Source: Bacillus sp. J37 (GTDB lineage Bacteria; Bacillota; Bacilli; Bacillales; Bacillaceae). Taken from it: a DNA stretch of 35,074 nt. This document shows, in pieces, positions 16,564-24,431 of this stretch; positions within the stretch are counted from its first letter, which is position 1; every line of letters begins with the position of its first letter. The stretch is taken from assembly GCF_000518865.1 (NCBI RefSeq), contig NZ_JAEK01000051.1:1-35074 (forward strand), read 5' to 3'. The notes under the pieces were generated by a model. The model was not told the origin of the DNA, ran no database searches, and saw only the letters and a program-made list of their open reading frames with translations. The position numbers and the translations under genes are program-made.

Positions 16564-16673
16564 GTTTCTCTCTCCCTATTATACATAATGGTTGGTCGAC
16601 ATTTTGTCTTCCACCCGTATATAGGGATTTTTTGAGATAGAGTAGCATAAAAACGAAATATTTTTTAAATTTT

Positions 16674-16784
16674 TTGGTGGAACAGGGGGACAGGTTCATC
16701 GTCCCAATCCCCCTTACACCAGTGTTCATATCTAAGATCAATTCACTTTCTCTATTGGACCAAGGAACCTGTCCCTCCGTCCCA
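16674..16784. repeat. paired REP-like element, copy 3
   Basis: The left end (GGTGGAACAGGGGGACAGG TTCATCGTCCC, to about 16704) and the right end (TTGGACCAAGGAACCTGTCC CTCCGTCCC, about 16755-16783) enclose about 50 bp. The right end stops 4 bp from the stop codon of the third lipoprotein gene. Confidence 0.8.
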
Positions 16785-16788
16785 CCTG

Positions 16789-17946
16789 TTATTCCATCCC
16801 TAGGTCAACTAGGTAAGCAGTTGGTTTTTGCTTATTTTGTAGGTCGACGATGACGTTTGTTACTCCTCCTTCACCTATTAATTTTCCGCTGTAGAGTAAG
16901 CGCAAAATGATAAAATCTTCATTAAAGTAATTCGTTCTGGCTATATGGATTCTACTTGTATCAAAGTCCATCTCCTTTGAAATCGTTTCAAAATCTAGAT
17001 CAAATTGTTCTTCATAGATATCGTTGCCTTTTGCATAATTCTCGAGTGTTTGAATCTGCTGGTTTCCATCTGAAAGGTCTTCGACAGCACCATTTAGGTA
17101 CACAAATTTTCCATCTTCACTTAGTAAATCATTATCTTTTATTTCTGTTATTTTATTTGTTTTTACATTAAGAATATATATTTTATTTAGAACACTTCCA
17201 TAGTCTCCTTCTCCCGGAAAGAGATCGTAAAAGGGTTTGAGTTCATTTGAATTAAAAACCTCTTGAGTTTCTCCATATTTGAGTTGAGTAATTGTAAAAT
17301 GAGATAATTCTCGATTGATAAAGAGGTAATATAGTTCATTCTGATATCCTGATTTTTCTATATCCTCAAGTACTAGTACAATATTATTTTCGTTCATATT
17401 TTCTATATTTACGATAAATTTAGTGTCGCTTGTTACTCCATAATCTTTCATCTCTTCATTGAGATCAATTGTTCTTTGATTCTGAAGCACTTTGATTTCC
17501 AATTGATTGTTTTCTTTCATTGTCACCGATGGAAGGAAATATTCATCAATGTTCTTTAATGGAGAAAGTAGCTTCGTTATGTTATCAGTCTGTTTTAAGT
17601 CATATAACCTCAAGCTCGGGTCATCCGTTCGGATTAATGGTTCATAATAGTCCTTCAACTGTTCTTCGGTAAATTTATAATAGGTAACAGAAGTTTGTTC
17701 TTTATTCCTATTACTATCTGAAAAAACCAAAGTGCCGTTCTTATTCAGTAATTCCCGATCAAAACTACCAGTTACATAATGCTGGATAAATTCGCTTAAA
17801 GCAGGGCTCGTCTCGGTAGGAAGACCTTTTTTATAAGTTATTTCAGCCACAGACTCTTGATTGGTCATTTTATCTTCTCCACAACCAGAAAGAAGCAACA
17901 ATAGTACCAAGAAAAAACTAAGTGTTTTACTATGTATTTTCACCAT
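16789..17946 (-). CDS. lipoprotein paralogue 3, candidate surface immunity protein
   Basis: A 385-residue lipoprotein with N-terminus MVKIHSKTLSFFLVLLLLLSGC: a charged n-region, hydrophobic core and LSGC lipobox, so Cys is lipidated and the rest faces outward. The frame runs up to 18009, but that stretch is translated repeat DNA; ATG 17946 follows AGGAG by 7 nt. It aligns along its length with the next two upstream genes (shared TEEQLKDYY, KIT-EIKDNDLLSEDGKFVYLNGA, YAKGNDIYEEQFDLDF and AYLVDLGME). It is closest to paralogue 2: their 3' ends differ at 2 of 76 aligned bases, while central regions diverge. Last gene of the hydrolase operon. The family is not named from sequence; the immunity role is inferred from position, export and duplication. 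Confidence 0.75.
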   Translation of the reverse strand: MVKIHSKTLSFFLVLLLLLSGCGEDKMTNQESVAEITYKKGLPTETSPALSEFIQHYVTGSFDRELLNKNGTLVFSDSNRNKEQTSVTYYKFTEEQLKDYYEPLIRTDDPSLRLYDLKQTDNITKLLSPLKNIDEYFLPSVTMKENNQLEIKVLQNQRTIDLNEEMKDYGVTSDTKFIVNIENMNENNIVLVLEDIEKSGYQNELYYLFINRELSHFTITQLKYGETQEVFNSNELKPFYDLFPGEGDYGSVLNKIYILNVKTNKITEIKDNDLLSEDGKFVYLNGAVEDLSDGNQQIQTLENYAKGNDIYEEQFDLDFETISKEMDFDTSRIHIARTNYFNEDFIILRLLYSGKLIGEGGVTNVIVDLQNKQKPTAYLVDLGME

Positions 17947-17960
17947 TATCATGCTCCTAA

Positions 17961-18084
17961 ATGGAACAGGGGGACAGGTCCATCGTCCCTGTCCCCACCC
18001 TCCATGCATTCATCATATTCATGTTATTCATATCAGGATTTATTCCATTTCAAAATGGACCAAGGAACCTGTCCCTCTGTCCCA
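17961..18084. repeat. paired REP-like element, copy 4 (between lipoproteins 2 and 3)
   Basis: The left end ATGGAACAGGGGGACAGGTC CATCGTCCC (17961-17989) and the right end AATGGACCAAGGAACCTGTC CCTCTGTCCC (18055-18084) flank about 65 bp. The left end is identical in copy 5, including the AGGAGC ribosome site next to it, which shows that the gene and repeat end were duplicated together. Confidence 0.85.
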
Positions 18085-18104
18085 GCCAAGGACTTCCGTC
18101 CCTG

Positions 18105-19286
18105 TTATTCCATCCCTAGGTCAACTAGGTAAGCAGTTGGTTTTTGCTTGTTTTGCAGGTCGACGATGACGTTTGTTCCGCCGCCTTCACCGATTGTTTT
18201 TCCTCTGTAGAGTAGGTGCAGAATGATATAATCTTCATTAAAGTAGTTTGTTTTGGCTATACTAATCTTATTCGTTTCAAAATCCATTTTCTCTGAAATC
18301 TTGTCAAAATCAATATCAAATTGTTCTTCATAGATGTCATTTCCTTTTGCATAATTCTCTATCGTTTGAATTCGCTGTTCTCCGTCTGAAAGCTCTTCGG
18401 CTGCACCGTTTAGATAGACAAATTTACCATCTTCACTTAATAAGTCATTATCTTTTATTTCTGTTATTTTATTTGTCGTTACATCCAGAATAGAAACATT
18501 ATTAAAAATACTCTTATAATCCCCTGCTCCTGGAAAAATATCATAAAACGGCGTAAGTACATTTGAATTGATAATCTCTTGAGTTTCTTCATATTTTAAT
18601 TGTGTAATCGTAAAATCTGACAAATCCCGTTTTATAAAGAGATAATATAACTCTCTTAAACGACTTCCTTTAGCTGTATCTGCAAGTACAATTACAAAAT
18701 TATCTTCATTAACCGCTTCAATATTCATAATAAACTCAGTTGTACCTGTAATACCATATTGTTTCATTTCATTATTCAATTCGATTATTCTTTGATTCTC
18801 AGTTGTTTTTATCTCCAATCGATTATTTTCTTTCATGGCTATAGAAGGAAGGGAATACTGTTCATAATTTTCTAATGGAGTTCGTAATTTTTCCAAACTA
18901 TTGCTTTGTTTCAATGGATTTAATGATACATTCAATTCTTCCGTTTGAAGTAGTGGTTTATAGTAGTCTTTTAGCTGCTCTTCAGTAAATTGATAGTAAA
19001 TAACCGATGATTCTTCTGCACTCCTGTTTCCATCAGAAAAAATCAAGTTGCCGTCTTCATCCACTAACTTTCGATCAACACTATCACTAAGAACATGCTG
19101 CATAAATGTTGATAAAGCAGAGCTGGCTTCTTGAGGAAAACCCTCTTGATATTTTGTCTCATATTTTTCTTCAGATGACGATGAAGAATCTTGATTTGCC
19201 ATATTATCTTCCCCACAACCAGAAAGAAGCAACAATAGTACCAAGAAAATACTAAGTTTATTACTATGTGTTTTCAAGATTATCAT
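18105..19286 (-). CDS. lipoprotein paralogue 2, candidate surface immunity protein
   Basis: About 390 residues with a lipoprotein signal (KLSIFLVLLLLLSGCGE), followed by a Ser-rich linker (SSSSSEEK) and the same conserved blocks as its neighbours (ADTAKGSRLRELYYLFIKRD, KITEIKDNDLLSEDGKFVYL, NYFNEDYIILHLLYRGK, AYLVDLGME). The start is ATG 19286 (1 nt from AGGAG) or, more likely by spacing, TTG 19277; sequence further upstream is repeat DNA. The signal peptide region and C-terminus are almost identical to paralogue 3, while the middle has diverged, a pattern seen in polymorphic immunity families. It lies in the same operon as the hydrolase but is separated from paralogue 1 by a repeat element. 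Confidence 0.75.
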   Translation of the reverse strand: MIILKTHSNKLSIFLVLLLLLSGCGEDNMANQDSSSSSEEKYETKYQEGFPQEASSALSTFMQHVLSDSVDRKLVDEDGNLIFSDGNRSAEESSVIYYQFTEEQLKDYYKPLLQTEELNVSLNPLKQSNSLEKLRTPLENYEQYSLPSIAMKENNRLEIKTTENQRIIELNNEMKQYGITGTTEFIMNIEAVNEDNFVIVLADTAKGSRLRELYYLFIKRDLSDFTITQLKYEETQEIINSNVLTPFYDIFPGAGDYKSIFNNVSILDVTTNKITEIKDNDLLSEDGKFVYLNGAAEELSDGEQRIQTIENYAKGNDIYEEQFDIDFDKISEKMDFETNKISIAKTNYFNEDYIILHLLYRGKTIGEGGGTNVIVDLQNKQKPTAYLVDLGME

Positions 19287-19294
19287 GCTCCTAA

Positions 19295-19416
19295 ATGGAA
19301 CAGGGGGACAGGTCCATCGTCCCTGTCCCAATCTCCATGTGTTCATAATATACAAATTATTCATATAAGGATTTAATCCCTTTCAAAATGGACCAAGGAA
19401 CCTGTCCCTCTGTCCC
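19295..19416. repeat. paired REP-like element, copy 5 (between lipoproteins 1 and 2)
   Basis: The left end (ATGGAACAGGGGGACAGGTC CATCGTCCC, about 19295-19323) and the right end (TGGACCAAGGAACCTGTCCC TCTGTCCC, 19389-19416) enclose about 65 bp resembling the interior of copy 4. It ends 2 bp from the stop codon of lipoprotein 1. Confidence 0.85.
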
Positions 19417-19418
19417 TT

Positions 19419-20603
19419 TTATATTCTCCCTAACAAACCTAAATCGACCAAGTAATATATTTTCTTATCATGTTGCAAGTCGATTATCAGGTTGGTAGCT
19501 CCGGCAGTTCCGACAAATTCCCCTTTATAGTTTAACCTCAAGACAATATAGTCCTCATTAAAATAATTTACTTCTACTGAAGCATTACCACTCGTATCAA
19601 GATCTAACCTTTTAGCAATTTCAGCTAAATCAAGATCGAAATTTATATCGGACGTATCGTTACCCTCAGCATAATTCTTTATTGTTTGAATTTCCTGGAT
19701 TCCTCCTGATAGATCCTTGTTATTCCCATTTATATATACATATTTCCCGTCTTTACTTAAGAGATCACCCTTTTTAATATCTATAATCTTATTTAGTTTA
19801 TTATCAATAATTTTATTTCCAAACATTTTGGAATACTGACTAGATGGATCAACCTTTTGAAAGCCTTTATAATAGTCCTTTAACTCTCCTGAATCCAACT
19901 TACTTTGTAAATCTTCATCATAAAGTTCACTAATTACAATATTTGATAAATCTTGTTTTACAAAAAGCGTCATGAACAAATCCCAACCTTCAACACTTTC
20001 AACACTAAAATCCTGAATTTCTATGACAAAATGATCATTGTTTAATGACTTGAGATTTACTACCATATCGTCTGACTTTTTCACATCGTATTCTTTCATA
20101 AGCTCAGGTAAGTCAAATGTCTTTTCGCTCTCATTTGTCTTAATGTTAAGTTGGTTATTTTCCTCCAATGAAATTAGTGGCAGATGATATTCATTGGTTT
20201 TTTCGATGGTTTTATATAAATCATCTTCTTTTCTATCAGTTTGATTCATTTGTAACAACTTTTCTTCATAATTATTTGCATCTACTAAAGGTTGATAATA
20301 ACTTTTTAATTGATCTTTTGTGAAATGGTAATAGTGAACTAATCTATCATTTTCACTTTTGTTACTAACTGAATAAACATAAGAATCATCCTTTTTCATT
20401 ACCTCATTATCACCATCTCTAGAGAGATAACCTTTGATAAATTCAGTTAATCCCGGGCTTTCTTCTGTAGGAAAACCCTCCTTATAAGTAACTTCCATTT
20501 GGTTTGACGATCCTTTATTTTTCATATTACTTTCTTCACATCCTACGAGAAGGAATATAGACATTAGAAAAAAGGAAAGATTCACAAATCGTTTATTCAT
20601 CAT
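19419..20603 (-). CDS. lipoprotein paralogue 1, candidate immunity partner of the hydrolase
   Basis: A 394-residue lipoprotein. The signal MMNKRFVNLSFFLMSIFLLVGC ends in an LVGC lipobox; the mature part is acidic and externally anchored. Its ATG overlaps the TGA of the hydrolase gene (ATGA), with AGGAG 5-8 nt upstream, so the two are co-translated. It shares blocks with the next two genes (EVTYKEGFPTEESPGLTEFI, KIIDIKKGDLLSKDGKYVYI, VNYFNEDYIVLRLNYKG, YYLVDLGL) but is clearly more distant, so it may be the founding copy. Direct coupling to a putative lipase toxin, and outward location, recall the staphylococcal T7SS lipase TslA, which is neutralised by a surface lipoprotein (TilA). Homology to TilA is not claimed. 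Confidence 0.78.
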   Translation of the reverse strand: MMNKRFVNLSFFLMSIFLLVGCEESNMKNKGSSNQMEVTYKEGFPTEESPGLTEFIKGYLSRDGDNEVMKKDDSYVYSVSNKSENDRLVHYYHFTKDQLKSYYQPLVDANNYEEKLLQMNQTDRKEDDLYKTIEKTNEYHLPLISLEENNQLNIKTNESEKTFDLPELMKEYDVKKSDDMVVNLKSLNNDHFVIEIQDFSVESVEGWDLFMTLFVKQDLSNIVISELYDEDLQSKLDSGELKDYYKGFQKVDPSSQYSKMFGNKIIDNKLNKIIDIKKGDLLSKDGKYVYINGNNKDLSGGIQEIQTIKNYAEGNDTSDINFDLDLAEIAKRLDLDTSGNASVEVNYFNEDYIVLRLNYKGEFVGTAGATNLIIDLQHDKKIYYLVDLGLLGRI

Positions 20604-22033
20604 TTATGCTCCTTTTCCATCTGTTTAATATTTACTTCTTTCATTATTTTAATAAAGTCTTCGTCTTCTACTTCATAAACATGTCCGGGATCAAACACGT
20701 TAGTACCTTCCACTTCAATTTGGGGTCTTTCATCTATTAAGTCTCCTAGAATCTCAGCATTCTGACTTTTCACAGATACTGTATCATCACTGTTCGTCTT
20801 GTATTCTTGTGGAGGGGCAGAGTAATATGGAGAATAATTTACTGTATATTCAGTTCTATATCCTGCTACAGCTGTAATATCCATCTCTTCAAGTTTCCGA
20901 TATATTTCCGGGTTTGCAGATTTCAATTGATGAATATCATCTGAAAGTGGTTCACTGGTCATATCTGTGTAAGCATTACTATAATCCATACCGTCTTTAT
21001 TGTTGCGATTATTCTCATTGAAATCTAAAAAATCACTTGTGTTTTTTGGGTTTTTTCCTCCTAATTCTGCTGCCCACCGAACATTATTAGCTGCTGTAGC
21101 TAAGAAATTTGTGTCATATGGTGTTCCTACTGTAGTAATACTTCGTACATTGTCAGGATAATCCATTGCAAATTGTAGAGACCTTCTACCACCGTAACTA
21201 TGGCCAAACATATCAATTTTTGTCTCCCCATTCATTAGCCCCATTTTATTTAATTCCAGTGCCAGATCATCACTTGTTTCCTGTCGATGTTCGTTTTTAT
21301 GTGTTGTTTCATATATAAAGTGAATACGACCTTCTTTATTCACAAAAGCTCTATCATTCATTAATTCAGTTAAATCTTCATCATATTCAATTATTGTTTT
21401 TCCATCTCTATTTATAACTACTCTAGAGTAAAGCTTCTTTCCATCACGTTGAACAAAAACTATGATATCCCCATCTTGTGCTGCATCTTTTGCACTATTG
21501 AAAAAATCTTCTCCTGTATCCTCAATCCCATGCACATAAACCGAAACATTATTAAACCCAGAAAAATCCCCACTCACATTATTTTCAGCATGATAAAGAA
21601 TACGAATATCCGTTAACGCAGAACGCACAGGCGATCGATACAAACGGACCGCATTTTCAAATTCAAGTTCAATGTCATCCAGATCATACTTCAAACTGTT
21701 ATAGTTCATGATGATGTCATTAATATCCATACTCATGCTTTGGATTCTCATAAATTCAGTACCCGACTCGTCTTCCTCAGGATCATACTTTCTCCATGCA
21801 TCTTCCAAACAAGTTTGCAGATCACTTATCCAGCCATCGACCGTACTTTTCGTCGCTGAAATATCCAATGTGATCATACTGCCGCCAACAGATGCTGAAA
21901 GCCCAAAAACAGTACTTACATTGCTGCTGAATTTTTCATAAAGAAGTTGTGATCCGGCATCAGTCAAGATTCCATTAGCCGTTGTTTCATGTCCTTTTAT
22001 GATTGCCGCAACTTCCGGATGTCTGCCATACAC
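20600..22033 (-). CDS. alpha/beta-hydrolase (lipase-like) with helical N-terminal domain; candidate type VII effector
   Basis: A 477-residue protein without a signal peptide. Residues 1-150 are mostly helical (VDGWISDLQTCLEDAWRKYD, DINDIIMNYNSLKYDLDDIE), like the helical targeting domain of LXG/WXG-type substrates. Residues about 160-460 form an alpha/beta-hydrolase: VYVHGI (oxyanion-type HG at 168-169), nucleophile elbow GHSYGG (Ser279), probable acid Asp416/417 in SDDTVSVKSQ, and probable His451 in DPGHVYEV, so the triad looks complete. GTG 22033 follows AAAGGAGG by 6-7 nt. It sits directly after the DUF4176 and helical partner genes and overlaps the first lipoprotein gene. A secreted phospholipase/lipase acting on competitors is an inference; no EssC/YukBA machinery is in the window. 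Confidence 0.78.
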   Translation of the reverse strand: MYGRHPEVAAIIKGHETTANGILTDAGSQLLYEKFSSNVSTVFGLSASVGGSMITLDISATKSTVDGWISDLQTCLEDAWRKYDPEEDESGTEFMRIQSMSMDINDIIMNYNSLKYDLDDIELEFENAVRLYRSPVRSALTDIRILYHAENNVSGDFSGFNNVSVYVHGIEDTGEDFFNSAKDAAQDGDIIVFVQRDGKKLYSRVVINRDGKTIIEYDEDLTELMNDRAFVNKEGRIHFIYETTHKNEHRQETSDDLALELNKMGLMNGETKIDMFGHSYGGRRSLQFAMDYPDNVRSITTVGTPYDTNFLATAANNVRWAAELGGKNPKNTSDFLDFNENNRNNKDGMDYSNAYTDMTSEPLSDDIHQLKSANPEIYRKLEEMDITAVAGYRTEYTVNYSPYYSAPPQEYKTNSDDTVSVKSQNAEILGDLIDERPQIEVEGTNVFDPGHVYEVEDEDFIKIMKEVNIKQMEKEHK

Positions 22034-22046
22034 GTCAAACCCTCCT

Positions 22047-22676
22047 TTACTTTACCAGTTGTCTTGAAATCAAGTTATCAACACGCTGCAATTCCTCAGT
22101 TAATAATCTCGCACTTTTTAACAAGTCTTCTAATCTATTTCTTGCATTTCCCACAATAGAAAAGATCTCCTGCTTCGCTTCCGGCCAAATATCGGCAACA
22201 TCTCCCCAAGGAAATTCTGTATCAAACATGACATGATCTAGTAATGTATGGAAATCTCCGAGTACTTCATCAAGCGCAGCCATGTTTCCCTCAAAACGAT
22301 CTGTCGCCTGCTTTAGTGATGCAGGAGTCAGCTTTACTTCATCTTCAATTCTGCTTACTGAAAATGTATAATTCATTTCAGCACGGCTACTCGATCCTGC
22401 CGGTCCTCCCGTTGACTCATCAACCGCTTCAACTGCCTTAACAAAGTTCAGGACCGTATCCGCAAAATACAATAAACTGCTGCTGGCTTTGCTAAAAAAC
22501 GCCAGATTATTCACCATTTTTTCTTGAAGACTTATCGCAGCCTTTCCAGTATGACGATCTAACTCTTGTTTAAATGTCGTCATATGTTCCAGCAGCAAAC
22601 TAAATTTTCCTTCTAATTCTATAATGAGCAAATGAGTTTTCCCCGGTAAATCCTTATTAAATCGAATTGTCCCCAT
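22047..22676 (-). CDS. helical WXG/LXG-like partner protein
   Basis: About 209 residues, predicted nearly all helical (ELEGKFSLLLEHMTTFKQEL, SSSLLYFADTVLNFVKAVEA, ARNRLEDLLKSARLLTEELQ), with a short Gly/Ser/Pro break (ESTGGPAGSSSRAE) and an aromatic patch (EFPWGDVADIW). The frame opens at 22691, but ATG 22676 (MGTIRFNKD) has GAGG at 9 nt. It starts inside the end of the DUF4176 gene and stops 13 bp before the hydrolase start. Small helical proteins with this placement act as targeting partners of type VII toxins. I do not recognise an exact family. Confidence 0.65.
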   Translation of the reverse strand: MGTIRFNKDLPGKTHLLIIELEGKFSLLLEHMTTFKQELDRHTGKAAISLQEKMVNNLAFFSKASSSLLYFADTVLNFVKAVEAVDESTGGPAGSSSRAEMNYTFSVSRIEDEVKLTPASLKQATDRFEGNMAALDEVLGDFHTLLDHVMFDTEFPWGDVADIWPEAKQEIFSIVGNARNRLEDLLKSARLLTEELQRVDNLISRQLVK

Positions 22677-22962
22677 GATCATCATCCTCACGTTTTTCCG
22701 CTTCTGCTAACAAAGCATCCAACTGCATTTCCTTTTCATCAACATATCCGTAATGATACACAACATGAATATCTTGATGATTAAATAAAATAAATTGTTC
22801 TTTTGCATCCGTAAATCCGTTCGGATAGTTCACAGCCGCATAGTCCCTGATGACTTGATTTGTTTCTGAAAATAATTGTCTACCTATAATTAATAACCGT
22901 CTTGAATCATCATGCAGCCCTACAACACTTCCAACTGGAAGATAATGTTTGGAAAAAATCAT
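22657..22962 (-). CDS. DUF4176 domain protein (type VII secretion-associated)
   Basis: A 101-residue protein carrying the DUF4176 pattern: YLPVGSVVGLHDDSRRLLII near the start, then RDYAAVNYPNGF and FILFNHQDIHVVYHYGYVDE. DUF4176 proteins occur in Esx/T7SS and LXG toxin loci of Firmicutes, where a member has been reported as an adaptor that helps present a toxin for secretion. The frame reaches 23004, but ATG 22962 has AAGGAG at 10 nt and leaves the family's usual length. It is the first gene of the operon and overlaps the helical partner gene by 20 bp. Confidence 0.75.
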   Translation of the reverse strand: MIFSKHYLPVGSVVGLHDDSRRLLIIGRQLFSETNQVIRDYAAVNYPNGFTDAKEQFILFNHQDIHVVYHYGYVDEKEMQLDALLAEAEKREDDDHGDNSI

Positions 22963-23150
22963 GTAAGATCCGCTCCTTATGTTAAAATGAAATACTATGA
23001 TCAACGAGTTTTTTCCTTATTTTAGTAAAAAGTACACACTTATTCATCTTACATGACGATTCGATCAGGATAAATAGATAAAAATTCACTTTTTTTATTT
23101 GTTTAGACTGAAAAAGTACTACGCAAGGAGATTTCTTACTATGTAAAAAG

Positions 23151-23177
23151 TGAAACCTTCTATAATAAATTACCGTA
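23151..23177 (+). promoter_or_regulatory. candidate ECF-sigma promoter upstream of the GRDP-like gene
   Basis: TGAAAC (23151-23156) and CGTA (23174-23177) are separated by 17 bp. This resembles the sigma-W/sigma-M type TGAAAC-N16/17-CGT promoter of Bacillus and sits about 40 bp before the start codon. A TATAAT at 23161-23166 lies within it but lacks a good -35, so a sigma-A alternative remains possible. Confidence 0.4.
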
Positions 23178-23217
23178 TTAAGATTAAGGATTTTAAGAAA
23201 AGATTGGAGGAATTGGT

Positions 23218-24141
23218 ATGGAGTGGATACTCCTGGGTGCTGCTGTAATGTTGATTTTATTGATTATCTTTATACGTAAAAAGGTCTCTTTTAAATTTGG
23301 TCTATCCCCGGGAACTTTGGAAATAAGGCCAATAAAAGGATTAAAAAAGCTGAGTGATGACCTCGAGAAGTCCCTTAGTAACAGCTATATGGAAAATGTA
23401 GAAGAGAGGGTACAGCGAGAAAATAAGCTAAAAGAAAATGAGTACAAATGGCGTCTTCTGGACTTAAAACGCTATTTTATTTTGACTTCCCTTTTAAAGG
23501 AAGCTCCCATGTTTAGCGATAAAGTCGATGAACTGTGGCATCAAATGCTCATGTTTACCCGTGAGTATGATGAGTTTTCAAAGAAATTCTTAGGAACGAC
23601 TCTACATCATAGCCCAAATGTAAAAGTAGAGCCTGATCCTGATTTGCGGGGATTTTTCGATTGGATCTATGCCGAGCTTTTTTTCATTCGAAAAGAGAAT
23701 ATCCATCTTTATCAGGGATTTTTCAGGCACCCTGTGCATCCTGAAATCATTGATGATTTCAAAAATTTACCAGAAAATGAACTAATCGATTTATATTTTA
23801 AACGTGATAGCCATTATATGAATACAGTGCTTGCACTGATCTCCTCCATGAAAAAAACAGCAAACAAGATAAAAGATCATGATAAAAGTGTGATCCACGA
23901 CAAAATGAGAAAATGTAAAAGCGAGCAAAATTTCAACAAAATGATTGTTCCTGTTTTATCTGTTTCATATTTTCATTATGATGAGTTTTCAAGTTACATG
24001 AAAATCAGCAAGAAAAGTACTTCAACATCAAGTTGTACAAGTTGCGGATCTGCCAGTTCTTGCGGTACAAGTTCATGTAGTAATTCTTGCTCGTCCGGGG
24101 GGAGTTCCTGCTCAAGTTGTGGTGGGGGTGGCGGGGATTGA
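23218..24141 (+). CDS. GRDP-like membrane-anchored protein with Cys/Ser/Gly tail
   Basis: One N-terminal membrane helix (about residues 4-19) followed by basic residues. A helical soluble domain carries VDELWHQMLMFTREYDEF and LGTTLHHSP (about residues 103-132), the D-x2-WH...Y-x2-F...HH-P pattern of glycine-rich-domain-like (GRDP/DUF1399) proteins. The last roughly 40 residues are almost only Ser, Cys and Gly, with seven cysteines ending CGGGGGD. This could bind metal, be lipid-modified or form disulfides. ATG 23218 has GGAGG at 7 nt. It is a single gene between divergent and convergent neighbours. Function in bacteria is unknown; an ECF-type promoter suggests envelope stress control. Confidence 0.7.
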   Translation: MEWILLGAAVMLILLIIFIRKKVSFKFGLSPGTLEIRPIKGLKKLSDDLEKSLSNSYMENVEERVQRENKLKENEYKWRLLDLKRYFILTSLLKEAPMFSDKVDELWHQMLMFTREYDEFSKKFLGTTLHHSPNVKVEPDPDLRGFFDWIYAELFFIRKENIHLYQGFFRHPVHPEIIDDFKNLPENELIDLYFKRDSHYMNTVLALISSMKKTANKIKDHDKSVIHDKMRKCKSEQNFNKMIVPVLSVSYFHYDEFSSYMKISKKSTSTSSCTSCGSASSCGTSSCSNSCSSGGSSCSSCGGGGGD

Positions 24142-24198
24142 TTCTGGTAGATAACCGGATAACTATTCAATTAGTTTAAGATGAACAAAAGCTGGTCC

Positions 24199-24297
24199 AC
24201 CTTGAACAGCCTAGGGCAAAAAAGACGATAAGCGTTCTTTGCCTTCAATTCTAGATTGGCTAGGCGCTGGATGTCGCGCGCTTATCCACAGTTCAAA
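24199..24297. repeat. copy of a Bacillaceae-type intergenic repeat with crossing inverted repeats
   Basis: The segment contains TTGAAC...GTTCAA at its edges, CCTAG...CTAGG and GATAAGCG...CGCTTATC inside. The last two pairs cross, so they could form a pseudoknot. CTAGGCGCTGGA is the complement of TCCAGCGCCTAG, a core I recall from repeated intergenic sequences of Bacillus genomes; this is memory, not a search. Confidence 0.4.
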
Positions 24298-24325
24298 GAA
24301 ATTATAGGTTCTTAAACAATTATAA

Positions 24326-24354
24326 AAAGAGAAGTGCCTGTGACACTTCTCTTT
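24326..24354. terminator. bidirectional intrinsic terminator
   Basis: AAAGAGAAGTG (24326-24336) pairs with CACTTCTCTTT (24344-24354) around a 7-nt loop, with A and T tracts on both sides. It separates the convergent GRDP-like and chemoreceptor genes. Confidence 0.75.
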
Positions 24355-24399
24355 AAAATTCTGCGGTCAGGGAGATGGTTTAATGATTCTTTCGAAAAA

Positions 24400-24427
24400 T
24401 CGGGACAAGGAACCTGTCCCCCTGTAC
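24400..24427. repeat. single REP-like end past the chemoreceptor gene
   Basis: TCGGGACAAGGAACCTGTCC CCCTGTACC matches the right end of the paired elements with minor changes. It ends 4 bp after the stop codon of the minus-strand chemoreceptor gene. Confidence 0.75.
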
Positions 24428-24431
24428 CAAA

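Noticed and set aside
16508-16741. 77-aa minus-strand ORF overlapping the HTH_36 gene start
   Set aside because: It overlaps a better gene with a ribosome site, and part of its sequence is translated repeat DNA.
17952-18009. N-terminal extension of lipoprotein 3 (and the matching extension of lipoprotein 2 at 19289-19364)
   Set aside because: The extension is repeat DNA read in frame; the ribosome site AGGAGC and lipoprotein signal peptide set later starts.
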